From Streptomyces stelliscabiei (GTDB lineage Bacteria > Actinomycetota > Actinomycetes > Streptomycetales > Streptomycetaceae), in contig NZ_JADBGF010000001.1 in the NCBI RefSeq assembly GCF_014873495.1, forward strand, positions 3,472,001 through 3,536,000: a stretch of DNA of 64,000 nucleotides, in the 5' to 3' direction. The notes below the pieces were generated by a model. The model searched no databases, had not been told where the DNA came from, and saw nothing but the letters and a program-made list of their open reading frames with translations. Made by a program: the position numbers and the translations under genes. Below are positions 14,914 through 23,869 of the stretch, piece after piece; position 1 is the first letter of the stretch, and every line of letters starts with the position of its first letter.

Positions 14914-17285
14914 CCGCCCTGTACGGGGAGCGTCCGGCGCAGGTACCGAGAACGCACGACCGGCGGCTCGTGGGTTTCCGCAGCCATCTCAGAGCGGAGG
15001 TCGTCGCCGACGACGCGGCCTATCTGCTGTCCGACCGGGGGGTGACCGCTCTGCAGGGCGATCACATAGAGGCTCTGGTGCCCCTGCTGGACGGGACCAG
15101 GGACCTGACGTCCGTGCTGCGGGACGCGGCCCCCGAGATCCCTCCCGAGCGGGTGGGGCGCCTGATCGGGCGGCTCGCGCAGGCCGGTCTCGTGGGGTAC
15201 TCGGCGCCGGCCCCGGCCGGCGGCTGCGACGACCCGACGCGGCCCGCCCACGCGTACTGGGAGCTGGCCGGGCTGGACGGCACGGCGGCCCTCGGGCGGG
15301 TTGCCGCCGCTCCGCTGGACGTCCTGACGGTGGGCGGCGCGAACGCCGAGAAAGTGGTGGAGGCGTGCCGGGCCGCGGGACTGGCGGTCTCCGGTGACGG
15401 CCACGGTGCGCACCGCGTGGTCGGGGACGACGCCACCCGGCTGTCCCTCGTCGTCTGCGACGACTACCTGAACCCCGAGCTGCGCGAGATCGACGCCCTG
15501 CACCGGGCCACGGGACGGTCCTGGCTGCTGGCCAGGCCCGGTGCCTCCACCGCGTGGGTCGGCCCGGTCTTCCGGCCGGGCGCCGGCCCCTGCTGGTCCT
15601 GCCTGGCGCACCGGCTGCGCGGCCACCGGCTGTGCGAGGCCCCGGTGCGGCGGGCGCTCGGTCTGGCCGGGCCGGTGCCCCGGCCCGCCGCCCAGGTGCC
15701 GCCGACCGCCGCCGCGGCCGCGCAGCTCACCGCGCTGGAGACGGCGAAGTGGCTGGCCGGCTACCGCTATCCGGGCCAGTCGGCGGTCCTGACCCTGGAC
15801 ACCCTCGCCCTGACGACCCGTCATCACGAGCTGCGGCGCCGCCCCCAGTGCCCGGACTGCGGCGACCCCGGCCTCGTCGCGCGGCAGGTGCGGCAGCCGG
15901 TGACGCTCGCCTCGCGGCCCAAGGCGCCGCGCGCCGGAGGGGGACATCGGGCGCACTCCCCGCAGGAGGTCCGCGACCGCTACCTGCACCTGGTCAGCCC
16001 GGTGACGGGGGTGATCGAGGAGATACGCCGGGACCCGCGGGCCCCGGAAGGTCTGCACTGCTACCTGGCGGGCCGCAACGCCGCGCTGGGCGGGACCGAC
16101 CTGGCACGGCTGCGGGCCGGTCTGCGTCAGCTCAGCGGCGGCAAGGGCGCCACCGCGCTGGACGCCGAGGTGAGCGCCATGTGCGAGGCGCTGGAGCGGT
16201 ACAGCGGCACCCTCCAGGGGGACGAGCCGCGCGTGAGGGACAGCCTGCGCGGTCTGGGGGACGCGGCCGTCTCCCCGGACGCCTGCCAGTTGTTCGCCGC
16301 CCGGCAGTTCCGTGACCGCGAGCGGTGGAACGCCCTGCACGGCGCGTTCCAGTACGTTCCCGAACCCTTCGACGACCGGGCTCCGGTCGACTGGACCCCG
16401 GTGTGGTCCCTCACCGAGGGCCGGCAGCGGCTGCTGCCCACCGGCATGCTGTACTTCCCGGGCTCGCTGGACGGGGCGTCCCCGCCGGTCGCGGGCCGTC
16501 GCTCGCTGCGCGCCGACTCCAACGGCAACGCCGCCGGCAGCAGTCCCGAGGACGCGATCCTGCACGGCTTCCTGGAACTCGTCGAGCGGGACGCCGTGGC
16601 CCTGTGGTGGTACAACCGCACCCGCCAGCCGGGTGTACGGCTGGACGGCCCGGGCGGTTTCGGCGACGGCTGGAGCGAGGAACTGCTCGACGTGTACCGG
16701 CACCTGAACCGTGAGGTGTGGGCACTGGACCTCACCGCCGACCTGGGCATTCCGGTGTTCGCGGCCCTCTCGCGGCGCACCGACAAGCCCGCCGAGGACA
16801 TCATGTTCGGGTTCGGCGCGCACTTCGACCCGGCCGTCGCGCTGCGCCGCGCCCTGACCGAGATGAACCAGCTGCTGCCCGCGGTCATCGGCGCCGGGCC
16901 CGACGGCACGGGCTACGGCTCGACGGACCCCGAGCCGCTCGGCTGGTGGTGGGGGGCGACCGTCGCCACCCAGCCCTACCTGCTGCCCGACCCCGCGCAA
17001 CCGGCGCGCGGCCCGGCCGACTTCGTCTTCCGCGACCGTCAGGACCTGCGGGAGGACGTCGAGGACGCGGTGGAGCTGCTGCGCGGGCACGGCATGGATC
17101 TGCTGGTGCTCGACCAGACCAGGCCCGACCTCGGGATTCCGGTCATGAAGGTCGTCGTACCGGGGCTGCGCCACTTCTGGGCCCGGTACGCGCCCGGCCG
17201 GCTGTTCGACGTACCGGTGCGGTTGGGCCGGCTGGCCGCGCCGACCCCGTACGAGGACCTCAATCCCGTCCCCCTGTTCGTCTGA
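14910..17285 (+). CDS. TOMM cyclodehydratase: E1-like domain fused to YcaO
   Basis: A 791-residue fusion. The N-terminal ~110 residues look like a leader-peptide-binding region. Residues about 115-330 are ThiF/E1-like with a zinc tetrathiolate (Cys228/Cys231 in CWSC and Cys314/Cys317 in CPDC). Residues about 400-791 are the YcaO ATPase: ALDAEVSAMCEALERYSG near 415, SSPEDAILHGFLELVERDAV near 545, and a proline-bearing C-terminus (LNPVPLFV). YcaO enzymes phosphorylate the amide backbone so that Cys/Ser/Thr cyclise to azolines, and the E1-like part binds the precursor leader. The GTG at 14910 overlaps the precursor stop (GTGA), so stoichiometric coupling is likely. The fused form matches one-protein C-D type cyclodehydratases. 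Confidence 0.88.
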   Translation: MTALYGERPAQVPRTHDRRLVGFRSHLRAEVVADDAAYLLSDRGVTALQGDHIEALVPLLDGTRDLTSVLRDAAPEIPPERVGRLIGRLAQAGLVGYSAPAPAGGCDDPTRPAHAYWELAGLDGTAALGRVAAAPLDVLTVGGANAEKVVEACRAAGLAVSGDGHGAHRVVGDDATRLSLVVCDDYLNPELREIDALHRATGRSWLLARPGASTAWVGPVFRPGAGPCWSCLAHRLRGHRLCEAPVRRALGLAGPVPRPAAQVPPTAAAAAQLTALETAKWLAGYRYPGQSAVLTLDTLALTTRHHELRRRPQCPDCGDPGLVARQVRQPVTLASRPKAPRAGGGHRAHSPQEVRDRYLHLVSPVTGVIEEIRRDPRAPEGLHCYLAGRNAALGGTDLARLRAGLRQLSGGKGATALDAEVSAMCEALERYSGTLQGDEPRVRDSLRGLGDAAVSPDACQLFAARQFRDRERWNALHGAFQYVPEPFDDRAPVDWTPVWSLTEGRQRLLPTGMLYFPGSLDGASPPVAGRRSLRADSNGNAAGSSPEDAILHGFLELVERDAVALWWYNRTRQPGVRLDGPGGFGDGWSEELLDVYRHLNREVWALDLTADLGIPVFAALSRRTDKPAEDIMFGFGAHFDPAVALRRALTEMNQLLPAVIGAGPDGTGYGSTDPEPLGWWWGATVATQPYLLPDPAQPARGPADFVFRDRQDLREDVEDAVELLRGHGMDLLVLDQTRPDLGIPVMKVVVPGLRHFWARYAPGRLFDVPVRLGRLAAPTPYEDLNPVPLFV

Positions 17286-17295
17286 CTGTTCGTCC

Positions 17296-17319
17296 GGAAC
17301 GGCGCCCCACCGCCGTTCC
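17296..17319 (+). terminator. Small stem-loop between YcaO and SagB-like genes
   Basis: GGAACGGCG and CGCCGTTCC pair around CCCCAC in the 53-nt gap. It is probably an attenuator or processing hairpin and not a full terminator, because both genes belong to one pathway. Confidence 0.4.
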
Positions 17320-17338
17320 CGTCCCTCAGGAGCCCCCG

Positions 17339-18967
17339 ATGTCCGCCGAAAGGCCGTTCAGCTCAGCCGCGACGACGCGGAGCGACAGGCGCTGTGTCGC
17401 CCTGTGGTCGCTCCGCGAGGACGTCCTGGTGGACATGGGGGGTGCTGACGGTTCCGTGGTGCTCTCCGGGCGGTGGGGGGAGTCCCGGCTGCTCCGGGCG
17501 GGCCCGCTGGTGCGCGAGGCCCTGCGGCGGATGAGCCTCGGCCCGATCTCGCTGGCCAACGTGGTGGCCGAGATGGCCGCCGAAGGCACCGTGCGCCCCT
17601 CCTCGCCCGGGGGGCGCACGGCCGGCGCCGCGGACGAGCAGGCCGAGATACTGATGCTGCTGCACCGGTTGCGGCACCTGGTGGTGCGCTCGCTGATGCT
17701 GGAGGACGCCGAGCAGCCGCTGCTGTCGGTGGTCCCGATCGTGCAGTCCGCGCGGTACCGGCCGGACACCGTCGACCGGGACCGACCGGTGCGGCTGTCC
17801 CGCTTCGCGTTCCTGCGCAGCGAGGGCGAGGGCTTCGTCCTGGAGAGCCCCGTGTCGCTGTACCGGGTCGTGGTGCACGGTCCGGAGGCCGCCTGGGTGA
17901 TCGGGATGCTCGGCCGCGCGCACACCGTCGACGAGATCACGGCGGCCGTCCCCCTGCCCGCCCCGGCGGTCGCGGAGATCATCGCCTATCTGCTGGGGAC
18001 CGGCATGCTCCTCGCCTCCGAGCGGGTGCCCGCGGAGGGAGACCTCCCGGGCCGGGTGGGCGCGGACGAGGACGGCAGAGGCGGCGTCGCCGCCGTCCCG
18101 ACGTTCGCGGAGGACCAGGACCCGGCGCTGCTGTCGTGGGGCGCCGTCGACCTGCTCTTCCACAGCCGCTCCACCCTCGGCCGGCACGACGCGGACTTCG
18201 GCGCCACCTATCCGCTCGCCGACCGCCTGCCCCCGGCCCCGGCCGTCAAGCCGCTGCCGGACGGACCGCGCTTCTCCCTGCCCCGGCCCTCCCTGAGCGA
18301 GGTGGCGGCCGCGGATCCGCCGCTCACCACCGTGGTGGAGGAGCGGCACAGCATCCGGTCCTACGGCTCGGAGCCGCTCACGGCCGCCGTCCTGGGCGAG
18401 TTCCTGTACCGGGCCCTGCGGGTCCGCGGCCTGCACGAGCGGCCCGGCGAGGGCCGGCACGCGGAGGGGTACACCGACCGGCCGTATCCCAGCGGCGGCC
18501 GCGCCTACGAACTCGAGTTCTACCTCACCGTCCGGGACTGCGCCGGCATCCCCTCGGGCACCCACTACTACGCGCCGCTGGAGCACTGCCTGGTGCATCT
18601 CGGCGAGGGTGCGACGGACGCGACGACGGCGGAGCTGCTCGCGGAGGCGCAGATCAGCGCCGGGCTGGACGCACCGCCCGCCGTGGTCATCACCATCACC
18701 TCGCGCATCCACCGGCTGTCGTGGAAGTACAGCGGTCTCCCCTACTCCCTGACGCTGAAGCACGTCGGCGCGGTGATCCAGAACCTGTATCTGATCGGGA
18801 CCGCGATGGGCCTGGCCTCCTGCGCCCTCGGCAGCGGCGACATCGAACTGGCCGCCCGCACCACCGGAACGGACTGGCTCACCGAGCCGAGCGTGGGCGG
18901 CTTCGCCCTGGGCGTGTCCCCTCAGCCGTCACCAAGCATCCACGTAAAGCACACAGTTGATCCATGA
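17339..18967 (+). CDS. SagB-type FMN-dependent azoline dehydrogenase
   Basis: A 542-residue protein. An N-terminal ~300-residue region of winged-helix-like repeats (DEITAAVPLPAPAVAEIIAY etc.) resembles the peptide-clamp part of large SagB proteins. The nitroreductase domain starts near 332 with VVEERHSIRSYG. PYPSGGRAYELEFYL and the C-terminal HVGAVIQNLYLIGTAMGLAS follow, typical of SagB/ThcOx oxidases that turn azolines into azoles with FMN. The ATG at 17339 follows CAGGAG. It lies 53 nt after YcaO on the same strand. Presence of both enzymes argues for aromatic thiazole/oxazole rings in the product. Confidence 0.85.
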   Translation: MSAERPFSSAATTRSDRRCVALWSLREDVLVDMGGADGSVVLSGRWGESRLLRAGPLVREALRRMSLGPISLANVVAEMAAEGTVRPSSPGGRTAGAADEQAEILMLLHRLRHLVVRSLMLEDAEQPLLSVVPIVQSARYRPDTVDRDRPVRLSRFAFLRSEGEGFVLESPVSLYRVVVHGPEAAWVIGMLGRAHTVDEITAAVPLPAPAVAEIIAYLLGTGMLLASERVPAEGDLPGRVGADEDGRGGVAAVPTFAEDQDPALLSWGAVDLLFHSRSTLGRHDADFGATYPLADRLPPAPAVKPLPDGPRFSLPRPSLSEVAAADPPLTTVVEERHSIRSYGSEPLTAAVLGEFLYRALRVRGLHERPGEGRHAEGYTDRPYPSGGRAYELEFYLTVRDCAGIPSGTHYYAPLEHCLVHLGEGATDATTAELLAEAQISAGLDAPPAVVITITSRIHRLSWKYSGLPYSLTLKHVGAVIQNLYLIGTAMGLASCALGSGDIELAARTTGTDWLTEPSVGGFALGVSPQPSPSIHVKHTVDP

Positions 18968-19046
18968 GTCCTGCATCTAACACTTAAAGTTCATAGTTCC
19001 CGCATAGACTGATCGCTCCTTGATCCCGTTCGTGTGAGGGGTATTC

Positions 19047-20300
19047 ATGGAGGCAGCCGCGCCGGACGCGGAGACAGACGCCGACATTTCCTTAAGGGAC
19101 ACCGCCGACGGCGGGGTCGGCGGCAATCCCCCTCTCTCGGCGGCGGTGCGGTTCCTGGGCCTCAGTGCCCCGCCGCCCCGGCTCGCCCGAAGCGTCGTCC
19201 TCGTCGTCGAGTGCGGGTTCGTCCTGACCGGCTTCCTGAACATCGCGGACGCCGAGCCGGGACCGCTCACCCTGGTCGCCTCGGCGTTCGGTTTCAGCCT
19301 GGTCTTCCTTCTCCAACTGGTGCACACCGCACAGCGGTTCCGGCGGTTCAGGGCCCGCTGGTACCGGTGGACACTCACTCTCCAGGCCCTGATCACCTAT
19401 CTGCCGCTGTTCGCCCTGGGCTTCGGGTGGGGCGGGATGGCGGGATTCCTGGGCGCCTCCCTCCTGCTCGTGCTCCGGCAGACGGTGGCCTGGCCGCTCT
19501 TCGGGCTGGTCGCCGTGGCGGCCGCCGCGACCGGGCCGCTGCTGGGCATGGACCTCGTCGGCTCGGTGTACATCGCCGTCTCCACCGTGCTGACGGGGCT
19601 GATCGTGTACGGCCTGAACCGGCTCGCCCAGCTGGTGGTCGAGGTGCACGCGGCCCAGACGGAACTCGCCCGGCTGGCCGTCACCCAGGAGCGGCTCCGC
19701 TTCGCGCGTGACCTGCACGACCTGCTCGGCTTCAGCCTGTCCGCCGTGACCCTCAAGAGCGAACTGGCGTGCCGTCTGGTGCCCGCGGCCCCGGATCGGG
19801 CCCTGGAGGAGCTCCGGAGCATCCTGGAGATCTCCCGGCAGGCGCTCGCCGACGTCCGCACCGTCGCCCGCGGCTACCGGGACATGTCGCTGACCACCGA
19901 GGCGGTGTCGGCGCAGGCCGTCCTGGCGGCCGCCGGCATCCAGGCGGAGGTGCGGTGCCGTGTGGACCTCCCCGAGGGGGACGTGAACACCATCATGGCC
20001 ACCGTGCTCCGGGAGGCCATCACCAACCTGCTGCGCCACAGCAAGGCGGAGCACTGCCGGATCGAGAGCCGCAGGACGTCCTCGGGCGAGCTGGAGCTGA
20101 CCATCGCCAACGACGGGGTGCAGAAGACCGCCACGGGCTTCCGGGACCCCTCCTCCGGCGCGGACGGCAGCGGTCTGGGCAATCTGCAGTTCCGGCTGAC
20201 GGCGGTCGGCGGCCGGCTGGCGTCCGGACTGGACGAGCAGGGGTGGTTCGTCCTGCGGGCCACCGCCCCGCTGCGCCGGGGCGCCCGTCACAGCACCTGA
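19047..20300 (+). CDS. Sensor histidine kinase, NarL/DesK type
   Basis: A 417-residue kinase. The N-terminal half has about five or six hydrophobic helices (from VVLVVECGFVLTGFLNIADA to LVGSVYIAVSTVLTGLIVYG). A dimerisation/phosphoacceptor HisKA_3 box follows: FARDLHDLLGFSLSAVTLKS with His224. The C-terminal HATPase has TVLREAITNLLRHSKA (N box) and GSGLGNLQFRL (G box). The ATG at 19047 has GAGGGG upstream. It faces a LuxR-type response regulator read in the opposite direction, its probable partner. Membrane-embedded sensors of this DesK-like class often respond to envelope or lipid state. The link to the metabolite cluster is by position only. Confidence 0.88.
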   Translation: MEAAAPDAETDADISLRDTADGGVGGNPPLSAAVRFLGLSAPPPRLARSVVLVVECGFVLTGFLNIADAEPGPLTLVASAFGFSLVFLLQLVHTAQRFRRFRARWYRWTLTLQALITYLPLFALGFGWGGMAGFLGASLLLVLRQTVAWPLFGLVAVAAAATGPLLGMDLVGSVYIAVSTVLTGLIVYGLNRLAQLVVEVHAAQTELARLAVTQERLRFARDLHDLLGFSLSAVTLKSELACRLVPAAPDRALEELRSILEISRQALADVRTVARGYRDMSLTTEAVSAQAVLAAAGIQAEVRCRVDLPEGDVNTIMATVLREAITNLLRHSKAEHCRIESRRTSSGELELTIANDGVQKTATGFRDPSSGADGSGLGNLQFRLTAVGGRLASGLDEQGWFVLRATAPLRRGARHST

Positions 20301-20322
20301 GCACCCGCCTCCGGGCGGGTGC
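20301..20322. terminator. Hairpin after the histidine kinase gene
   Basis: GCACCCGCC and GGCGGGTGC pair around TCCG immediately after the kinase stop codon. Confidence 0.6.
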
Positions 20323-20361
20323 GCGGCGCCCGCGCCGGCGTCACGGGCAGCGGAAGGGAGC

Positions 20362-20400
20362 GAGGGCCGGGCGGGTGGTCGTGCCACCGGCCCGGCCCTC
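20362..20400. terminator. Second hairpin between the convergent kinase and regulator genes
   Basis: GAGGGCCGGGC and GCCCGGCCCTC form the outer stem and a GGTGG/CCACC inner stem continues it. It would terminate the leftward regulator gene. Confidence 0.6.
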
Positions 20401-20435
20401 GTGGTCCCCCTGGCCGCTCGGCGCCGCGCGCCGGG

Positions 20436-21041
20436 CTACAGCCAGCCGCTCTCCCTGGCCACCCGGATCGCGTCGACGCGGTTGCGCGCGTTGAGCTTGG
20501 TGACGACGGTCGTCAGGTAGTTGCGCACCGTGCCCACCGAGAGGAACAGCCGGCTCGCTATGTCGGCGGCCTCCGCTCCGTCGGCGGCCATCCGCAGCAC
20601 CTCCGTCTCACGGGGCGTCAGCGGGTTCTCCCCGTTGTCGAAGGCCGCGAGGGCCAGCTGGGGGTCGATCACCCGCTTCCCCGCCGCGACGTCCCGCACC
20701 GCGTCGGCCAGCCGGTCCGGCGGCGCGTCCTTGAGGAGGAAGCCGCCCACCTGGGCCGCGAGCGCCTTGCGGAGCGTGCCGGGACGGCCGAGGCTGGTCA
20801 GGATCAGCGTGCGGCACGAGGGCAGTTGCCTGGCCAGCTGGGCCGCGGCGCTCAGTCCGTCGAGACCGGGCAGGTCCACGTCGATGACGGCGACATCGGG
20901 CTCACACTCCAGCGCCGCGGGGACGATCCGGTCCCCCCGCTCGACCTCGGCCACCACCGTGAGGTCATCCTCCAGGGTCAGCAGGGCGACTAACGCCCCC
21001 CGGACCATGTGCATGTCCTCGGCGAGCAGGATGCGGATCAC
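20436..21041 (-). CDS. LuxR/NarL-family response regulator (DesR-like)
   Basis: A 201-residue two-domain regulator. The receiver domain starts IRILLAEDMHMVRGAL and has the phospho-acceptor Asp54 in AVIDVDLPGLDG, a T/S in ILTSLG and Lys in FLLKDAPP. The C-terminal GerE helix-turn-helix is LTPRETEVLRMAADG followed by ADIASRLFLSVGTVRNYLTT. The ATG is at 21041. It is convergent with the kinase gene at 19047 and separated from it by two terminators, so they are probably a cognate pair expressed from opposite promoters. Targets are unknown. Confidence 0.88.
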   Translation of the reverse strand: MIRILLAEDMHMVRGALVALLTLEDDLTVVAEVERGDRIVPAALECEPDVAVIDVDLPGLDGLSAAAQLARQLPSCRTLILTSLGRPGTLRKALAAQVGGFLLKDAPPDRLADAVRDVAAGKRVIDPQLALAAFDNGENPLTPRETEVLRMAADGAEAADIASRLFLSVGTVRNYLTTVVTKLNARNRVDAIRVARESGWL

Positions 21042-21091
21042 TGTGCTCCCCCCGTCGGGCCGAGACGATCAGGACGGCCCGTTCGACGAGG

Positions 21092-21119
21092 ACACTACTT
21101 GACCCAGAGTGTGCGTAAA
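21092..21119 (-). promoter_or_regulatory. Possible promoter of the response regulator
   Basis: Leftward, TTTACG (21119-21114) and TAGTGT (21097-21092) stand 16 nt apart in the A/T-richer stretch ahead of the regulator start. This fits a vegetative -35/-10 pair loosely. Confidence 0.3.
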
Positions 21120-21139
21120 AGATCAGAGAGCGATTTCCT

Positions 21140-22171
21140 TTAAACTTCATCTTCATTGCGGGGGCACTGCGCCACTTCGAGCCGCATGGCGGTGGTGACC
21201 GTGTCCTCCTGCACCGCCTCCACCGCGACCGGGATGGTGAAGGCGCCCAGGGCCTCGTCCGACCGGAATCCGCCCACCGTCGCCCGAAGGCTGGTGATCC
21301 GGTCCAGTTCGGCATAGTCGGTGAAATCGGTCTCTATGGAGGCGACGGACAGGCTGCCCGGGTCCAGGCCGTGCAGCCGGGCCACGGAGGCCACCGCCAG
21401 CTGACGCGCCGCCTCCATCTGCAGATGGCCCGGCACATGGTCCAGCGGATGGTCGAAGACGTGCGGATGGCTGGTGTCCACCACCAACTGGCAGGCGAAA
21501 CGGCCCTGTTCACTGTCCGCGACGGGCTCGGTGACGAACACGTTCCTGGCGTCGCGCCGCCCCACGGAGCACGGTTCGGCCGCCGTGAACCGCGGCAGCA
21601 GGAACCCGGGATGGTCCGGCAGCTGCCGCCTGCTGCGCATCGCCCGGTACGCCGCTTTGGACAGGATCAGCAGCCCGCCCTCTCCGCGCATCGCGGGCCG
21701 CCCGTCGACGGCGACGTCCCCGGTGAAGGTGAACCCCTGGATCCGGCCCGCCCTGTTGCGCCGGGTCCGCACGCTCACGTCGACCCGCAGATCGGCCGGC
21801 CGCCGGCCGATGCGCAACGGTTCGAACGCGGTGACCCGCAGCCGGAGGTCCCGGAAGATGAACGCCGAGCCCAGCTCGACCTCCAGGTGGCGGTGGGCGA
21901 TCAGGACCCCGGCCTGCCGCACCACCTCCACCAGCAGGGTGAAGTCGTACGACGGGGAGGACTCCCCGATCAGATGGCCGCGCGGCAGCTGGGCGGCGAC
22001 CGCGTACGTGTCCTCGCCCGTCTGCGCCGAGTCGGTGACGAAGACCTCGGCTATCGAGGCCCGGTGGACCAGGGTGCGGGGAACGGTCGCGTCGTAGCTC
22101 AGCTCCGCCTCGGGGGTTCGTGGGCACACCGGTGCCGTCTCGGACGCGAGGGCGGACGTGGAAATGCTCAT
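21140..22171 (-). CDS. AfsA-family butenolide/gamma-butyrolactone synthase homologue 1
   Basis: A 343-residue protein with two tandem AfsA hot-dog-like repeats. Repeat 1 is around VPRTLVHRASIAEVFVTDSA and YDFTLLVEVVRQAGVLIAHR. Repeat 2 is around DARNVFVTEPV, HPHVFDHPLDHVPGHLQMEA and ARQLAVASV. AfsA enzymes condense a beta-ketoacyl thioester with dihydroxyacetone phosphate, the first step to gamma-butyrolactone signals. The ATG at 22171 has GGAAGGA 6 nt upstream. It ends an apparent operon HAD phosphatase - FAD monooxygenase - AfsA, an arrangement that could make and oxidise a signalling butenolide. The stop codon is TAA, unusual here. No receptor (ArpA/ScbR-like TetR) gene is found in the window. 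Confidence 0.88.
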   Translation of the reverse strand: MSISTSALASETAPVCPRTPEAELSYDATVPRTLVHRASIAEVFVTDSAQTGEDTYAVAAQLPRGHLIGESSPSYDFTLLVEVVRQAGVLIAHRHLEVELGSAFIFRDLRLRVTAFEPLRIGRRPADLRVDVSVRTRRNRAGRIQGFTFTGDVAVDGRPAMRGEGGLLILSKAAYRAMRSRRQLPDHPGFLLPRFTAAEPCSVGRRDARNVFVTEPVADSEQGRFACQLVVDTSHPHVFDHPLDHVPGHLQMEAARQLAVASVARLHGLDPGSLSVASIETDFTDYAELDRITSLRATVGGFRSDEALGAFTIPVAVEAVQEDTVTTAMRLEVAQCPRNEDEV

Positions 22172-22222
22172 GGTCGGTCCTTCCAACAAAGTCTCGGTGT
22201 CGCGAACGGTGGGCCGAGCCGG

Positions 22223-23869
22223 TCAGGGCAGCTCGGCGGGGACCGGCGCCGTGAGGGCCGGACGGGACGGCAGCCGGGCGAGGAGCCCGTCGAGGCCGGC
22301 CGGGGCGGAGCGGGCCGCGACGACACCGTCCGGCCGCACGTACGCGATCCACGGGGAGCCGGCCCCGCCGAGCGTGTCGCCCTGTTCCCGGGCGACGATC
22401 AACTCGCCCTCCCCGTGCGGTACCTGCGCGTCGGCGGTGTCCGCGGGCCGGATCCACAGCACCTGCGCGATGTCGTCGGCGCCGCGCTCGCGCACCGCCT
22501 CCGCGGCGCGCGCGGCCACCGCACCGGCCGCCCCGGCGCCGTGCACCAGCAGGGTGTGCCGCCCGGCCGCCAGGTGATCGTGCAGCGTCGCCGCGGCCGT
22601 GCCGCGCACCGGGGTCAGTGCCGCGTCGGGAGCCCGCCGCCCGGGCCTCAGCGTGCGCGGCGCGCCGGCCACCGCGTCGGACGCGGTCACCGCCGGGCTC
22701 CCGGAGTGGTCCAGGTCGAGCTGGGCGAGCAGGGGGATCACCTTGCGCTCCAGCAGGCCGGTCGCGGACAGCACCCGCATGACCGTGTTCCGCAGGAGCC
22801 GGGCCGCCGGACTGCGCAGCAGCCACATCCGGGTCTGCTGGTCGCCGTTCGCGACCGCCCGGACGGACGCGGGGCGGCGCTCCGCCTCGTAGCTGTCGAG
22901 CAGGGCCGGGTCACCGCCGCGGACGACGCTCGCGAGCTTCCAGCCCACGTCGTAGCCGTCCTGGACACCGGTGTTGAGTCCCTGGCCGCCGGCGGTGGTG
23001 TGGGCGTGCACCGCGTCGCCCGCCAGCAGGACCGGGCCCTCACGGAACCTCGGGGCGACCTTGGCGTGCACCCGGAAGCGGCTGGTCCACCAGGTGCCGT
23101 GCAGCCGCAGCCCGCCCGGGCCCCGCTCGTCGAGGAGCCGCTGCAGCAGCTGTTCGGAGGGCGGTTCGGTCCGCTCGTCCGGTTCCGTGTCGAAGAAGAC
23201 CCGGTGACCGTCGGGCTGGGGGACGATCACCAGCACCCCGTCGGGCGTGATGTGGTGCTGGACCTCGGCCTCGGCGGACGCGCCCTCCAGCCTGCCGTCC
23301 CCGATCAGGAACGTACGGTCGAAGGTGTGCCCCTCGAAGGGGATGCCGACGCTGTCGCGCACCAGGCTGCGGGCGCCGTCGGCGGCGACGAGCCAGGGCA
23401 CCGTCACCGACTCCTCGCCCCCGGCCGCGCTCAGGGCGACGGTCACCGACTCCTCGGGGCCGCCCCGGCGCACGGTCACCGCCGTGACCTCGGTGTCCCA
23501 CTCGACCGTGCCGCCCAGCTCCGTCAGCCGGTCCAGCAGCGCCCGTTCGGTGACCGGCTGCGGCACACAGAGGGGGCCGGGGAACGCGGTGTTCGTCAGG
23601 GTGCCGAACCGCGCACCGGCGATGCGCCTGCCGTTCGACCAGTACGACGCCCCGGCCAGCGGCAGCGCGGTCCCGGTGAGCTTCTCGGCGACCCCCAGAC
23701 GCTCCAGGCATTCGAGCGCGCCGCTCCACAGCACCAGCCCCTTGGGGGCGATGCCGGGGCCGGGGCGCCGGTCGACGACCCGGCAGGGCACACCGAGGTC
23801 CCACATCGCGCATGCGGCGCTGAGCCCGGTGGGCCCGGCGCCGACGACGAGGACGGGCGTGGCGGTCAC
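22223..23869 (-). CDS. FAD-dependent monooxygenase (PHBH-type, with C-terminal thioredoxin-like domain)
   Basis: A 548-residue flavoprotein. The Rossmann motif LVVGAGPTGLSAACAM is at the N-terminus. The DG motif (WLVAADGARSLVRDSVGIPF) is near 155-175 and GDAVHAHTTAGGQGLNTGVQ near 290. A C-terminal ~170-residue extension is typical of polyketide hydroxylases such as RdmE/PgaE. The GTG at 23869 overlaps the HAD gene end by 4 nt and follows GGGAGGT. It sits between HAD phosphatase and AfsA genes, so a role in maturation of a butyrolactone/butenolide signal is plausible. Hydroxylation of the main product is the alternative. Confidence 0.85.
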   Translation of the reverse strand: MTATPVLVVGAGPTGLSAACAMWDLGVPCRVVDRRPGPGIAPKGLVLWSGALECLERLGVAEKLTGTALPLAGASYWSNGRRIAGARFGTLTNTAFPGPLCVPQPVTERALLDRLTELGGTVEWDTEVTAVTVRRGGPEESVTVALSAAGGEESVTVPWLVAADGARSLVRDSVGIPFEGHTFDRTFLIGDGRLEGASAEAEVQHHITPDGVLVIVPQPDGHRVFFDTEPDERTEPPSEQLLQRLLDERGPGGLRLHGTWWTSRFRVHAKVAPRFREGPVLLAGDAVHAHTTAGGQGLNTGVQDGYDVGWKLASVVRGGDPALLDSYEAERRPASVRAVANGDQQTRMWLLRSPAARLLRNTVMRVLSATGLLERKVIPLLAQLDLDHSGSPAVTASDAVAGAPRTLRPGRRAPDAALTPVRGTAAATLHDHLAAGRHTLLVHGAGAAGAVAARAAEAVRERGADDIAQVLWIRPADTADAQVPHGEGELIVAREQGDTLGGAGSPWIAYVRPDGVVAARSAPAGLDGLLARLPSRPALTAPVPAELP

